64,000 nucleotides of DNA from contig NZ_CP120361.1 of assembly GCF_029457495.1 (NCBI RefSeq), forward strand, positions 4,356,001-4,420,000, given 5' to 3'. A program made the translations under genes and the position numbers. The notes beneath the pieces are model-generated. The model was not told the origin of the DNA and did no database searches. It was given only the letters and a program-made list of their open reading frames with translations. This document shows positions 33,767 to 43,181 of this stretch, piece by piece (positions within the stretch are counted from its first letter, which is position 1; every line of letters starts with the position of its first letter). Source of the DNA: Chelativorans sp. AA-79 (GTDB lineage: Bacteria; Pseudomonadota; Alphaproteobacteria; Rhizobiales; Rhizobiaceae).

Positions 33767-36018
33767 GCTGCTGCGCGCCCATAGATCTGGCTGCCGACGC
33801 CGGCCGGACTACGGCGCGGGAAGAATTGCGGTTGGCAAGCCGGGATCTGGGTGGGGGACTCCACGAGACTGACATTGCCGTACCAGAGGTCCATTGCGCC
33901 GGCTGTATCCACACCGTCGAAATGGGCCTGGCGAAGCTACCCGGCGTCGAACAGGTCCGCGTCAACTTGTCGAGCAAGCGTGTCGGCGTCCAGTGGCGCG
34001 GCGATACACCTCCCGACCTGCTAACTGCCCTGGGCAAGCTGGGTTTTCCCGGCCACCTGACCGGCAATGACGACGACAAGGCCGACCCTGAACTGCAGCG
34101 CCTGATACGAGCGCTGGCCGTGGCCGGCTTTTGCGCCATGAACATCATGCTTCTGTCGGTCTCGGTCTGGTCCGGCGCCGATGCCACGACCCGTCATGCG
34201 TTTCACTGGATCGCGGCAGGGCTGGCGCTGTCGTGTCTTCTCTATTCCGGCCGCATCTTCTTCACATCGGCCTGGGTGGCGCTTCGCAGCGGTCGCACCA
34301 ATATGGACGTGCCGATCTCCATCGGCGTGTGCATGGCGTTCGGACTGAGCCTCTACGACACGATCGATAACGGTCCGCACGCCTATTTCGATGCTGCGAC
34401 CGCACTCATCTTCTTCCTGCTTATCGGCCGCACACTCGAGCATCTGATGCGCGAGAAGGCACGATCGGCCGTACACGGACTGATAAGGCTCGCCCCGCGC
34501 GGCGCCACCGTACTGCGCGGGGATGGGCGGCGCGACTATCTGCCGACCGGTGAAATCGAGCCCGGCATGCGGATCGCGATTGCCGCCGGCGAGCGCGTAC
34601 CGGTGGACGCTGTCGTAGAAGACGGCGCCTCCGAACTCGACTGCGCCATCATCACTGGCGAAAGCGAGCCGCAGCGAGTCGCGTCCGGCTCGACCGTGCG
34701 CGCCGGCACGCTCAACCTCTCCGGTCCGCTGGTGATCCGGGCATCGGTATCTGCGGGGAATTCCTTTCTCGCCGAGATGGTCAAGCTGATGGAGGCTGCG
34801 GAAGGCGGGCGTGCCCGCTACCGCCGCCTGGCTGACCGGGCAGCAGCGCTTTATTCCCCGGTCGTTCACTCGGTTGCTTTCCTGACATTCCTTGGCTGGA
34901 TCCTTGCGACCGGAGACTGGCATCGCGCCATCACCATCGCGATTGCCGTGTTGATCATCACCTGTCCCTGTGCGCTGGGGCTTGCCGTTCCCATGGTGCA
35001 GATGGTGGCGGCGCGCCGTCTGTTCGAGAACCGTATCATGGTCAAGGACGGCTCGGCACTGGAGCGCATGGCCGAGATCGATACCGTTGTCTTCGACAAG
35101 ACCGGCACTCTGACGCTCGGCCGACCGAGCCTGATAGACGCCGATACCATCGCTCCGCGGCACTTCGCCATTGCCGGGCTGCTGGCGAGCCATTCGATCC
35201 ATCCCCTGTCGCGGGCGATTGCGAAGGAGGCACCCGTTGCTGGCCATTCGCTCTCCGACGTGGTGGAACGGCCGGGACTAGGCATTGAGGCGCGTGTCGA
35301 CGCCGTCCCCTACCGCCTCGGCCGTGCCGGCTGGGCGCTCGGCCAAGAGGCAAGCGGTCAGGAAGAAGGAACCGTTCTTGCGCGCGAAGGGCAATTGGTG
35401 GCTCGGTTCCGGTTCGACGAGACGCCGCGCCCACAAGCAACGGATGCGGTTGATACGCTGCGCGGTAAGGGCCTGCGGCTCGCCATCCTTTCGGGCGATG
35501 GAGCCGACGCTGTTGCCAACATATCAAGAGAGCTCCGCATCGATGACGCTGTGTCCGGCCTGCTTCCCGCCGAAAAGGTCGAACGGCTCGACACGCTCGC
35601 CCGTGAAGGCCGCAAGGTGCTGATGGTCGGCGATGGTCTCAACGACGCGCCCGCACTTGCCGCATCCCATGTCTCGATGGCGCCGGCGAGTGCTGCCGAT
35701 ATCGGTCGCAATGCGGCGGATTTCGTGTTCCTGCGTGATGGACTCGATGCCGTACCCATGGCGCTCGATGTTTCGCGGGCGGCCGGGCGGCTGGTACGCC
35801 AGAACTTCGTGCTGGCAATCGCCTATAATGCCGTTGCACTGCCTATCGCCCTTGCCGGCCATGTGACGCCGCTGATTGCCGCTCTCGCAATGTCATTTTC
35901 CTCGATCCTGGTGGTGGCCAATGCGCTGCGCCTGAGGGCAGGCAGTGCCGCCCCGCGGAAATCCCGCCTTGTAGGGCATGCGCCGCAAGACGCTCTTCGC
36001 ACGGCATCTGGAGCCTAG
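33763..36018 (+). CDS. ccoI: Copper-transporting P1B-type ATPase for cbb3 maturation
   Basis: A 751-aa P-type ATPase of the FixI/CcoI group. Residues 4-50 hold an N-terminal Cys pair and a heavy-metal domain with C45-x-x-C48 (VHCAGCIHTVE). Further motifs are TGES in the actuator, TCPCALGLA with the metal-binding CPC, DKTGTLT with the phosphorylated Asp, HPLSRAI and GDGLNDAPAL. It supplies copper for the oxidase CuB centre. The same frame runs upstream into DUF2189 as a shadow; the ATG at 33763 overlaps its stop. Confidence 0.95.
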   Translation: MSCCAPIDLAADAGRTTAREELRLASRDLGGGLHETDIAVPEVHCAGCIHTVEMGLAKLPGVEQVRVNLSSKRVGVQWRGDTPPDLLTALGKLGFPGHLTGNDDDKADPELQRLIRALAVAGFCAMNIMLLSVSVWSGADATTRHAFHWIAAGLALSCLLYSGRIFFTSAWVALRSGRTNMDVPISIGVCMAFGLSLYDTIDNGPHAYFDAATALIFFLLIGRTLEHLMREKARSAVHGLIRLAPRGATVLRGDGRRDYLPTGEIEPGMRIAIAAGERVPVDAVVEDGASELDCAIITGESEPQRVASGSTVRAGTLNLSGPLVIRASVSAGNSFLAEMVKLMEAAEGGRARYRRLADRAAALYSPVVHSVAFLTFLGWILATGDWHRAITIAIAVLIITCPCALGLAVPMVQMVAARRLFENRIMVKDGSALERMAEIDTVVFDKTGTLTLGRPSLIDADTIAPRHFAIAGLLASHSIHPLSRAIAKEAPVAGHSLSDVVERPGLGIEARVDAVPYRLGRAGWALGQEASGQEEGTVLAREGQLVARFRFDETPRPQATDAVDTLRGKGLRLAILSGDGADAVANISRELRIDDAVSGLLPAEKVERLDTLAREGRKVLMVGDGLNDAPALAASHVSMAPASAADIGRNAADFVFLRDGLDAVPMALDVSRAAGRLVRQNFVLAIAYNAVALPIALAGHVTPLIAALAMSFSSILVVANALRLRAGSAAPRKSRLVGHAPQDALRTASGA

Positions 36019-36024
36019 ACCGAG

Positions 36025-36240
36025 ATGGGCAACAGTCTGGTCTATCTGGTCCCGTTGGCTCTGGGTTTGGGCGGAGTCGCGCTCGCTGCCTTCTTCTGGT
36101 CGCTGAGGAGCGGACAGTATGACGACCTGGACGGAGCGGCCGAACGCATCTTTCTCGATGAGGAAGATTACAAAGCCGGAGGCGATGAAGTGACCTTCGG
36201 CAATGCCGCGCACAATTCGGACAAGGAGAACACCGGATGA
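36025..36240 (+). CDS. ccoS: cbb3 oxidase maturation protein CcoS
   Basis: A 71-aa protein: an N-terminal TM helix (LVYLVPLALGLGGVALAAFFWSL) followed by the conserved RSGQYDDLDGAAERIFLDEED. CcoS is needed for heme and copper incorporation into the cbb3 core. It follows ccoI by 6 bp and overlaps the hemoglobin gene by ATGA. Confidence 0.95.
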   Translation: MGNSLVYLVPLALGLGGVALAAFFWSLRSGQYDDLDGAAERIFLDEEDYKAGGDEVTFGNAAHNSDKENTG

Positions 36241-36701
36241 AGGGACGTCCCGCGCCACAGCGCACCATCGTAGTGGACGGAAAGCCGCTGCCCGACGTGC
36301 TGGACGAGGCAATGATCGTTTCCGTCGTTCACGGCTTCTACGACCGTATCCGCAGCGACGAATTGCTCGGACCGATCTTCAACGACGCCATCGCCCCGCA
36401 GGACTGGCCGCGCCATCTCGACAAGATGTGCGACTTCTGGTCGGCAACCCTGCTGCGAACCGGTCGCTATGACGGGCGCCCGCTGCCGCCGCATCTGGCG
36501 CTGCCGGGGCTGGGCGAGATGCACTTCCGCCGCTGGCTCAGCCTGTTCAGGGCGACGGTGCAGGGCTTGTGCCCGCCAGATGTGGCCGCCCTGTTCATGG
36601 ACCGGGCGATGCGCATCGCCCATTCCTTCCGGCTGGCCATCGCCTTCAGCCGCGGCGAGGATACGCTTCTTATGCAGCCTATCCTTGAGCAGAGCCTGTA
36701 G
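36237..36701 (+). CDS. Group III truncated hemoglobin
   Basis: A 154-aa globin of the trHbP group: VHGFYDRIRSDELLGPIFNDAI, HLDKMCDFWSATLLRTGRYDG and the likely proximal His in GEMHFRRWLSLF. Group III globins bind O2 and NO and are commonly linked to cbb3 oxidase genes in alphaproteobacteria. Translationally coupled to ccoS, it closes the operon. Confidence 0.9.
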   Translation: MKGRPAPQRTIVVDGKPLPDVLDEAMIVSVVHGFYDRIRSDELLGPIFNDAIAPQDWPRHLDKMCDFWSATLLRTGRYDGRPLPPHLALPGLGEMHFRRWLSLFRATVQGLCPPDVAALFMDRAMRIAHSFRLAIAFSRGEDTLLMQPILEQSL

Positions 36702-37127
36702 TAGCCGTGATGTTCCGGTCTATAACATAGCGGACCTTCAGCGCTGATCACCCTTTGCCTTCTATGGCTCGCTCGGCAGAAGGGCAGTGAGACGCGAAGA
36801 TAACCACTATACAGCCGCTCAATTGGAGTGGCGAGTGATTAGTGGCAAAGGTGATCCGAGGAACACGATCCGGGACCTCGAGCCGGCCTCGCTCGATCAG
36901 GCGAACAGAGAGAGTTTCGAACTGGTCCGAACCCTACGTTGAGCAAATTTCGGTGAACTTTAGCAATTGAATTCACCGCCACACTGCAGTGACACGACGA
37001 TATTGCTCTTCCTCTACAAAACTTCTTCAATCATTTCAGGTATCTGCGTCTCTTTTACGCGCTGGAATAATCATCTGCGGATGCGCTTGGGTGCCATTCT
37101 TGGGGTCCGTGCCGAAACTGCTCATGA
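36702..37127. other. Gene-poor junction after the cbb3 operon
   Basis: About 426 bases without a supportable gene. Local AT content is higher than in the flanking genes, particularly 36940-37060. No clear hairpin terminator, repeat or attachment site was recognised. It separates the respiration island from a 5'-truncated monooxygenase and marks a probable rearrangement edge. Confidence 0.5.
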
Positions 37128-38114
37128 TTGGCGTGCGCTGCGTCTTACGAGGATGAGGACGGCTGCTGCATAGAAAGTACCGGGCGTGAATTGCTGCGGT
37201 TGCGCTACCGCGATTTCATCCGCGATCTGCCTTATCTCGCGGTACTGAGGACAGATCTTGTTCGCTCGCTCGCGGAGATCCTGCCGGAGACCGGCTCGAT
37301 CCGCTTTGGCGAGACGATATCCGGCTTCGAGGACAAGGGCGATTGCGTCGAAGTAACGCTCGGAAGCGGTGAGACATTGCATGCCGATCTGATGATCGGC
37401 GCGGATGGCTTTCGCTCCACCATCCGCCGACGTCTTTTCGGTTCGCACGAAAACTGCCTTCAGCCGCTCGGCTACTATTTTTCTGTCTACGACGTCGACG
37501 CGCCGAAGGACTTCGCGACCGATTTCGTATCCTATGTCGAGCCCGGCCATCTGGCCGAATATTATGCGCTGCACGACGGCCGTCTTGCCGCCATGCATGT
37601 CTGGCGGGACGAACGCACCGGCCTGGAACGGACGGAGGACAAGGTAGGTCTGTTGAGAGAAGTCAGTGCTCGTAGCCATTTGCAGGTGCGCACGCTGCTC
37701 GATCATACAGGCCGGAAGGACGATTCTGTTGTGATCGACAGTCTGACGATGATCGAACTGCCTAAGTGGTCAAGGGGCAGAGTGCTCTTATTGGGTGACG
37801 CAGCCCACTGTCTGACCCTCGTTTCTGGGCAAGGAGCAGGCATGGCACTCGCCTCCGCCGAGATGCTCGGAGAGGCATTAAAGACGAACGGCGATCTGCA
37901 GGAGTCTCTCGCACATCATGAGAAGCGTCTTCGCCCGATCATCGGCCGTCTTCAAACGCGCAGCCGCAAGATGGCCGCAGTCTTCATCCCGCAGAGCGCC
38001 TTTGCCTTCCGGTTCCGCAATTTCGTAATGCGGCACATGCCGCGCGCCTTGCTGGGGCGCTATTTCAGCAATGCAATCCGTTCGGAGATAAAGCTTGCTT
38101 GTAAGACCACGTAG
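37128..38114 (+). pseudogene. FAD-dependent monooxygenase lacking its N-terminus
   Basis: The 328-residue frame matches the middle and end of a PHBH-type flavin monooxygenase: LRTDLVRSLAEILPE, LMIGADGFRSTIRR (the DG motif) and RGRVLLLGDAAHCLTLVSGQGAGMALASA (the GD motif). The N-terminal GxGxxG FAD-binding strand, about 80-100 residues, is missing. The frame is closed by a stop at 37125-37127, and the first usable codon is TTG with no ribosome site. I therefore call it a 5'-deleted remnant. Confidence 0.78.
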
Positions 38115-38216
38115 AAGACCAAGGTGTTTCGCCGCGTCTGCCAATGCGTCGCGGAAATTCACCTCATCTATGCTTTCCGATGTGCGCTCCAGAAATGTTT
38201 CGAAAACAGTCTGCAT
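38110..38216 (-). pseudogene. Possible N-terminal remnant of a LuxR-type regulator
   Basis: The minus-strand frame starting at 38216 reads MQTVFETFLERTSESIDEVN then FRDALADAAKHLGL, a pattern like the start of autoinducer-binding LuxR proteins. After about 38 residues the resemblance ends, and the frame continues antisense to the monooxygenase remnant. It may be a truncated gene at a junction, or chance. Confidence 0.25.
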
Positions 38217-38312
38217 CGATCCAAATCGGGTGAATCTCGGGAAATCTGAAGCGGGCTATTCCTCTGCATCGAGCAGGTGCCTTGCTGCCGCTGATACGTC
38301 ACGAAAGCTCCA

Positions 38313-39758
38313 TCATGCAGCAGGAACGGCATCGCCACGCCAGGCCAGTATAGCCTCCAGGGACAGACCGATACCAAGGAGTCTTCTGTCGCTTCCAACG
38401 GGACCGTCGAGCTCTATACCAACAGGTAGGCCCTGCTCCGTGGCACCAATGGGAATAGTGAGGCCTGGCAGACCGGCATTGGCACCGGGATCCGTATTGC
38501 GGATATACGTGTCGAATACTTTGACAGTTCCGACATCGGGAATATCGATCGTTCCAAAAGCATCATCGATAGCTTCGATCGCGGGAACTGGAGTTGTTGG
38601 AAACAGAAGAGCATCCAATCGAGCATCGTTGAAGACGCGCTCATAAAGGTTGCAAAGCTGCGGGCGGTAGATGGAGACTGCCGCTTCGTAAGCCTCCCCC
38701 AATGCGTCCCGTAAGATCAAATCGAATGCTGCTTGCACATCAGGATTGACGATCTTTTCGGCGATGTTTGCTAAGGTAATTTCGCCGTATCCGTTTTGTG
38801 CCAGATATGCGGGTATGTCGGCGATGGGCTCATGTAGCACCACCGGCGCTGAAATCTTTTCCAGAAGACCGCGCAGTCCAGGAAGATCGACCTCAACAAA
38901 CGTTACACCCTGCTCTTTCAGTCGATTGCACAGTGCATGGCAGACAGTTTCAACCTTGGGATCGAGAGCATCCCAGAAGCACTTCGGCAGGCCGAGCGTA
39001 ACCTGCGAAAGCGGCACTGGCTCCGCGACCTCTCCGCCGCAGATCGCAGCATCAAGCAACGCGAGATCCGCCACCGACACCGCCATCGGGCCGACCGTAT
39101 CGTTGGTGTGGCTTATGGGCAGCACACCATCACATGGGTAGCGCCTCTGTTTCCCCCCGTCGCCGACGGACGGACGTAAACCCGCAATGCCGCAGAGGGA
39201 TGCGGGAATTCTAATGGATCCGGATGTGTCCGTTCCCAAACCCGCCGAGACGATGCCTGCGGCTACTGCGGCAGCCGTTCCACCGGAGGAACCTCCGGTA
39301 ATTCGCAGCGGGTCGTGGGGATTGCGAGTGGATGTGTAGGTCCCGCCAAAATTGGTGTTCGTGATCCCAAACGCCAATTCGTGCAGGTTGGTTTTCCCTA
39401 TGACAATCGCTCCGGCTTCCTGGAGGCGGTCGACCACACTTGCGGTGCGTTGCGCCATCAATCCCGCGAGCGACGGCGTTGCGCCTGTCGTGAACCAGCC
39501 TTTTACGTCAATATTGTCCTTTATGCAGATAGGAAGCCCCGCGAGCGATCCCTGCCGCTCGCCCTGGCGGCGCGACTGATCGATAGTCCGCGCCCGTTCC
39601 AAAGCATCGTCAGCATATACGCCTATGAAGGCGTTCAGGTTTGCATGAGCCTGGACTCTTTCCAAAGCCTCTTTCACCACCGCTTCGGCGGTCGTTTCGC
39701 CCTCGCGCAACGATTTCAGGAGTTCGGTCGCACTCCGCGCCGTGTGTTTTGGTTTCAT
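38313..39758 (-). CDS. Amidase signature family amidase
   Basis: A 481-aa amidase-signature hydrolase. The catalytic Lys lies in GLPICIKDNIDVKG, the cis-Ser in GGSSGGTAAAVAAG and the nucleophile Ser in [16 protein letters not shown]. It would hydrolyse an amide to acid plus ammonia. The start at 39758 overlaps the livM stop (ATGA); the same frame is open upstream across livM as a shadow. It is the last gene of the operon, and its substrate is probably the compound imported by the neighbouring Liv-type transporter. Confidence 0.92.
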   Translation of the reverse strand: MKPKHTARSATELLKSLREGETTAEAVVKEALERVQAHANLNAFIGVYADDALERARTIDQSRRQGERQGSLAGLPICIKDNIDVKGWFTTGATPSLAGLMAQRTASVVDRLQEAGAIVIGKTNLHELAFGITNTNFGGTYTSTRNPHDPLRITGGSSGGTAAAVAAGIVSAGLGTDTSGSIRIPASLCGIAGLRPSVGDGGKQRRYPCDGVLPISHTNDTVGPMAVSVADLALLDAAICGGEVAEPVPLSQVTLGLPKCFWDALDPKVETVCHALCNRLKEQGVTFVEVDLPGLRGLLEKISAPVVLHEPIADIPAYLAQNGYGEITLANIAEKIVNPDVQAAFDLILRDALGEAYEAAVSIYRPQLCNLYERVFNDARLDALLFPTTPVPAIEAIDDAFGTIDIPDVGTVKVFDTYIRNTDPGANAGLPGLTIPIGATEQGLPVGIELDGPVGSDRRLLGIGLSLEAILAWRGDAVPAA

Positions 39759-40780
39759 CAGACGGTCTCCCGTCTCGGCAGCGGAGCTGCATCCGCCGTC
39801 CGGGCTGTGCGCGAGCGGACGAGGTCCTCGAACAGCCCCACAATGCCGCGCGGCATCAGAACCACACACACCACCAGAATCAGCCCCATGCCGATATCCC
39901 GCATATCGCCAAGCTCCCGCATGGCCTCCTCCGCGCACATCAACAAAAGCGCCCCGACGATCGGCCCCCAGATTGTCCCGACCCCGCCGACAATGATCAT
40001 GGAGAGAAGGAACAGCAAATGCGAGAAAGAGAACACCACCGGCCCCACCGCGCCGGTGTTGACCGCATAGAACGATCCTGCAAGTCCGGTAAAGAACGCC
40101 GACAGACCGAAGATCCACAGCTGGTATTTGAAGCGGTCCATGCCGCGCGCGGCCGCGTAGACCGGGTTGTCGCGCAGAGCCTGAAACGCAAGCCCCATCG
40201 GGCTGCGGATGACGATGATCGAAACGATCATCGCAACCGTCAAAATCGCTAGGCCGACATAGTAGCGACCGACATAAAACCCGGAACCAAGCAGCTCCCG
40301 AAAGCCGAGATCGCCAAACCTGGAAAATCCACGAACGCCACCCATCAGCGGCATGCAGCCAGACGGCGGGTTGGTGAAACAGTCCGTATCGTTGACGATG
40401 GTCAGATAGAGGACCTGGGCAACGCACAGCGTGAGCAAAGCGACATAGGGGCCACGCAGCTTCAGGCAGGCAAGGCCAAGCGCGACACTGAACAGAACCG
40501 CCAACAGGGCACCTATCGGCATGGCAAGGATCATCGAGGTGCCGAAATAATATCCCAGCATGGCGGTCGTATAGGCGCCAATGGCGAACAGGGCCATCTG
40601 AGCCAGGGAGAAGATACCGCCGATCCCGAAGACGAGGTTCCACTGGACAACGACGGTGGCCCAGATGAAGAAGAATGTCGTCTGCGTAACCGTGTATCTG
40701 ACTTCGGACACGAGCGGCAGAAGCGCTGCAAGACCCGAAAAGAGCAGACACAGAGTTATGTCTCGCTGCCGCGCGGTCAT
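39758..40780 (-). CDS. livM: Branched-chain amino acid-type ABC permease (LivM)
   Basis: A 340-aa inner-membrane permease with about ten TM helices and LivM motifs: WNLVFGIGGIFSLAQMALFAIGAY, LKLRGPYVALLTL and the ABC-contact loop RDNPVYAAARGMDRFKYQL. The start at 40780 overlaps the livH stop (ATGA). It pairs with LivH to form the channel of a hydrophobic amino acid or amide transporter. Confidence 0.92.
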   Translation of the reverse strand: MTARQRDITLCLLFSGLAALLPLVSEVRYTVTQTTFFFIWATVVVQWNLVFGIGGIFSLAQMALFAIGAYTTAMLGYYFGTSMILAMPIGALLAVLFSVALGLACLKLRGPYVALLTLCVAQVLYLTIVNDTDCFTNPPSGCMPLMGGVRGFSRFGDLGFRELLGSGFYVGRYYVGLAILTVAMIVSIIVIRSPMGLAFQALRDNPVYAAARGMDRFKYQLWIFGLSAFFTGLAGSFYAVNTGAVGPVVFSFSHLLFLLSMIIVGGVGTIWGPIVGALLLMCAEEAMRELGDMRDIGMGLILVVCVVLMPRGIVGLFEDLVRSRTARTADAAPLPRRETV

Positions 40781-41655
40781 AGCCGAACTCCCTGAACGCG
40801 GCCGAATACGCCTTGCGGTCGGCCGATAAGTACAATGATCACCAGGATGAGCAGGAGTGCGAAGCTGAAACGGACACCAAAAACATACTGGACGATTGCC
40901 TCCAAGACGCCGATGAAAAGCGCCGCCATCACGCTGCCGGGAAGACTCCCCAGCCCGGCAACCACACAGATAATGAACGCCTTGAGCATGGGATCCGCAC
41001 CCATATTGGGAAGCAGACTGGAGAGGGAGGAAATCGTTATGCCTGATACCGCGGCCAGCCCGCCCGAAATTGCCAGAACGAGGGCATAGACATAGCCGAT
41101 ACGCACCCCCATCAATTGGGCGGCGTCCCTGTTCTGGGCAGTTGCCCGAATGGCTCTCCCGATCCGTGTTTTCTGGAGGGCAAACCCCAGCGCCGCCATC
41201 AGCAGCATGGCGATGCCAAGGATCATGAGGTTCTGGTAGGGCAGATGCACGCCAGCCAGGGTCAGCGAACCCGGCATCGAAACCGGCTGCGGCTTGGGTT
41301 GCGGCCCGAAGGTTTCCAGAATGATGCTTTCGAGAATGACACCCACGCCGATCGTGGCAATAAAGATGCGGGTCTCGAAATTGGCGGACCGGAGCATCGG
41401 CCGCGCGACAATCTGATAGATCAAGACACCGACGGCAGCACAGACGAGCACCGCGAAGGCGACCCCGACCGGGGCCGGCAAGCCCATCCCGCCGACAGCG
41501 AAATAGGAAAGATACCCGCCAAGCGCCAGGATCGCGCCATGGCTCATATTGAGCATGTTCATCGCGCCGAAAACCAGCGCAAGCCCTGCGGTGGATATCG
41601 CGTACATGGCGCCCAAGGTGAGGCCGGAAGCAAGAATTTGAAGTATTGTGTCCAT
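40777..41655 (-). CDS. livH: Branched-chain amino acid-type ABC permease (LivH)
   Basis: A 292-aa permease with eight or so TM helices: LASGLTLGAMYAISTAGLALVFGAMNMLNMSHGAILALGGY is the LivH N-terminus, and RAIRATAQNRDAAQLMGV is the ATPase-contact loop. The start at 41655 follows GAGGGG; a longer frame reaches 41730 but overlaps livF. Confidence 0.93.
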   Translation of the reverse strand: MDTILQILASGLTLGAMYAISTAGLALVFGAMNMLNMSHGAILALGGYLSYFAVGGMGLPAPVGVAFAVLVCAAVGVLIYQIVARPMLRSANFETRIFIATIGVGVILESIILETFGPQPKPQPVSMPGSLTLAGVHLPYQNLMILGIAMLLMAALGFALQKTRIGRAIRATAQNRDAAQLMGVRIGYVYALVLAISGGLAAVSGITISSLSSLLPNMGADPMLKAFIICVVAGLGSLPGSVMAALFIGVLEAIVQYVFGVRFSFALLLILVIIVLIGRPQGVFGRVQGVRL

Positions 41656-41663
41656 CGGCCCCT

Positions 41664-42386
41664 CTAGGATCCAAGATAGGTTTCGAGCAATTCCGGCCGA
41701 CCGGACATTTCCGAACCTTTTCCGCACCACGCGATGCTGCCGTGGTCGAGAAGATGCACCTCGTCAGCGATATCCGCCGCGCGCATTGCATTTTCCTCGA
41801 CCAGAATCACCGTCCGCCCGGACCCGCGCAGGGTGTCGATCACATCGTAGATCTGATCGATGATGATCGGCGCCAAACCCAGGGAAGGCTCATCCAGCAT
41901 CAGGATCCGCCCCGAGGTCATCAGGCCGCGGCCAATGCCGACCATCCGCCTTTCCCCTCCGGACAACGTGCTGGCCGCCTGCTGCTGCCGGTCGCGCAAC
42001 TTGGGCAGCAGCGAAAAAACCTCCTCCAGCCGCTGCTTCTCGAGCCGCGCGGCGGCAGGCAGATAACTGCCCATGCGGAGGTTTTCCAGAACGGTCATGT
42101 CGGGGAAGAGGAGATCTCCCTGCGGGACATGGACGATGCCGCTGGCGACGATCGCGTCCGGTCGAAGAGGGTCGATACGGGTTCCGGCGAGAGTGATCTG
42201 CCCGGCCGTGATCGGCACAAGCCCGGAAATCGCGCGCAGCAGCGTCGTCTTGCCATGGCCGTTCGGTCCGATCAACGCCGCAAGCGTTCCCGCTCTGACT
42301 TCGAGCGAGAGATCGCGCAGAACAACTTGCGCGCCATAGCCGGCGGTAAGGTTTCGGATCGAGAGTTCAGCCGACATGTTGCGCAT
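41664..42386 (-). CDS. livF: Branched-chain amino acid-type ABC ATPase (LivF)
   Basis: A 240-aa ATPase with Walker A GPNGHGKTT, signature LSGGERRMVGIGRGL, Walker B ILMLDEPSLGL and the H-loop region. The start is either 42386 (MRNMSAE) or 42377 (MSAEL); both lie inside the end of livG. It energises the LivHM transporter. Confidence 0.93.
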   Translation of the reverse strand: MRNMSAELSIRNLTAGYGAQVVLRDLSLEVRAGTLAALIGPNGHGKTTLLRAISGLVPITAGQITLAGTRIDPLRPDAIVASGIVHVPQGDLLFPDMTVLENLRMGSYLPAAARLEKQRLEEVFSLLPKLRDRQQQAASTLSGGERRMVGIGRGLMTSGRILMLDEPSLGLAPIIIDQIYDVIDTLRGSGRTVILVEENAMRAADIADEVHLLDHGSIAWCGKGSEMSGRPELLETYLGS

Positions 42387-43173
42387 CCCCGGCGGTTAAC
42401 GCCGCGACATATTCACCGGCACCCTTGCCCAGATAGACGTCCACAACGTCGCGGTCATTGGCGAGCCCCGCGGCCGGGCCTTCGTAAAGCTTCCGGCCGT
42501 GATGCAGGATCAGCACCCGCGTGGAGAGCTGGACCAAAAACCGCATGACATGCTCGATTAACAGAACCGTCACGCCCGTGGCCGCGACCCCTCTGACAAT
42601 CTCTGCCACATGATCGATTTCCTTATGCGTGAGCCCGCCAACCGGCTCGTCGAGCAGCAGCAACTTTGGCTTCATCACCAGGGCGCTCGCAAGCATCAGA
42701 AGCTTGCGGTCGAGCACGGGCAGCGTCGCCGTCAGACAGTCGTCGCTCCCCGCCAGCCCGACATCGCGCAGCGCCGCATCGACCGCTTCCTCGACCGCAG
42801 GCTCCATGCTGATACCCGGGACAATGCGGTTGCGGCGGCCGTAATAGGCCGCCACGCGCACGTTGTCGCGGACACTCAGGCTATCGAAGCCCGTGTTCAG
42901 CTGGAAAACCCGTGCCATGCCCGCATGGCACATCTGCACGGGCGAACAGCGTGTCACATCCCGTCCTTCGAGCAGGATCTGGCCGCTTGTGGCCGTGTTA
43001 TGTCCCGAGATGATCTCGAACAAGGTGGTCTTTCCGGCGCCGTTCGGGCCGCCGATGCCGAGGATTTCCCCTGCAGGCAGATCGAAGCTCAAATCGTCAA
43101 TGGCAACCAGCGAACCAAATCGCTTTGTGACATTTCGACAGGACAACAAGGGGGGTGAGAGGGTGGCAGACAT
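42367..43173 (-). CDS. livG: Branched-chain amino acid-type ABC ATPase (LivG)
   Basis: A 268-aa ATPase with Walker A GPNGAGKTT. The signature region is altered: VLDRKLLMLASALVMKPKLLLLDEP reads through where LSyGxQRxLEIArAL is usual, so the canonical LSGGQ-like sequence is replaced by TLPVLDRKLLMLASAL. This degenerate form occurs in some Liv systems and probably still works opposite the intact LivF. The start at 43173 is 8 bp after the binding-protein stop. Confidence 0.9.
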   Translation of the reverse strand: MSATLSPPLLSCRNVTKRFGSLVAIDDLSFDLPAGEILGIGGPNGAGKTTLFEIISGHNTATSGQILLEGRDVTRCSPVQMCHAGMARVFQLNTGFDSLSVRDNVRVAAYYGRRNRIVPGISMEPAVEEAVDAALRDVGLAGSDDCLTATLPVLDRKLLMLASALVMKPKLLLLDEPVGGLTHKEIDHVAEIVRGVAATGVTVLLIEHVMRFLVQLSTRVLILHHGRKLYEGPAAGLANDRDVVDVYLGKGAGEYVAALTAGDAQHVG

Positions 43174-43181
43174 CGTCGAAC

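Noticed and set aside
36760..36800. TGCCTTCT...AGAAGGGCA as a terminator after the globin gene
   Set aside because: The stem is only six clean base pairs with a long loop and no T-tract.
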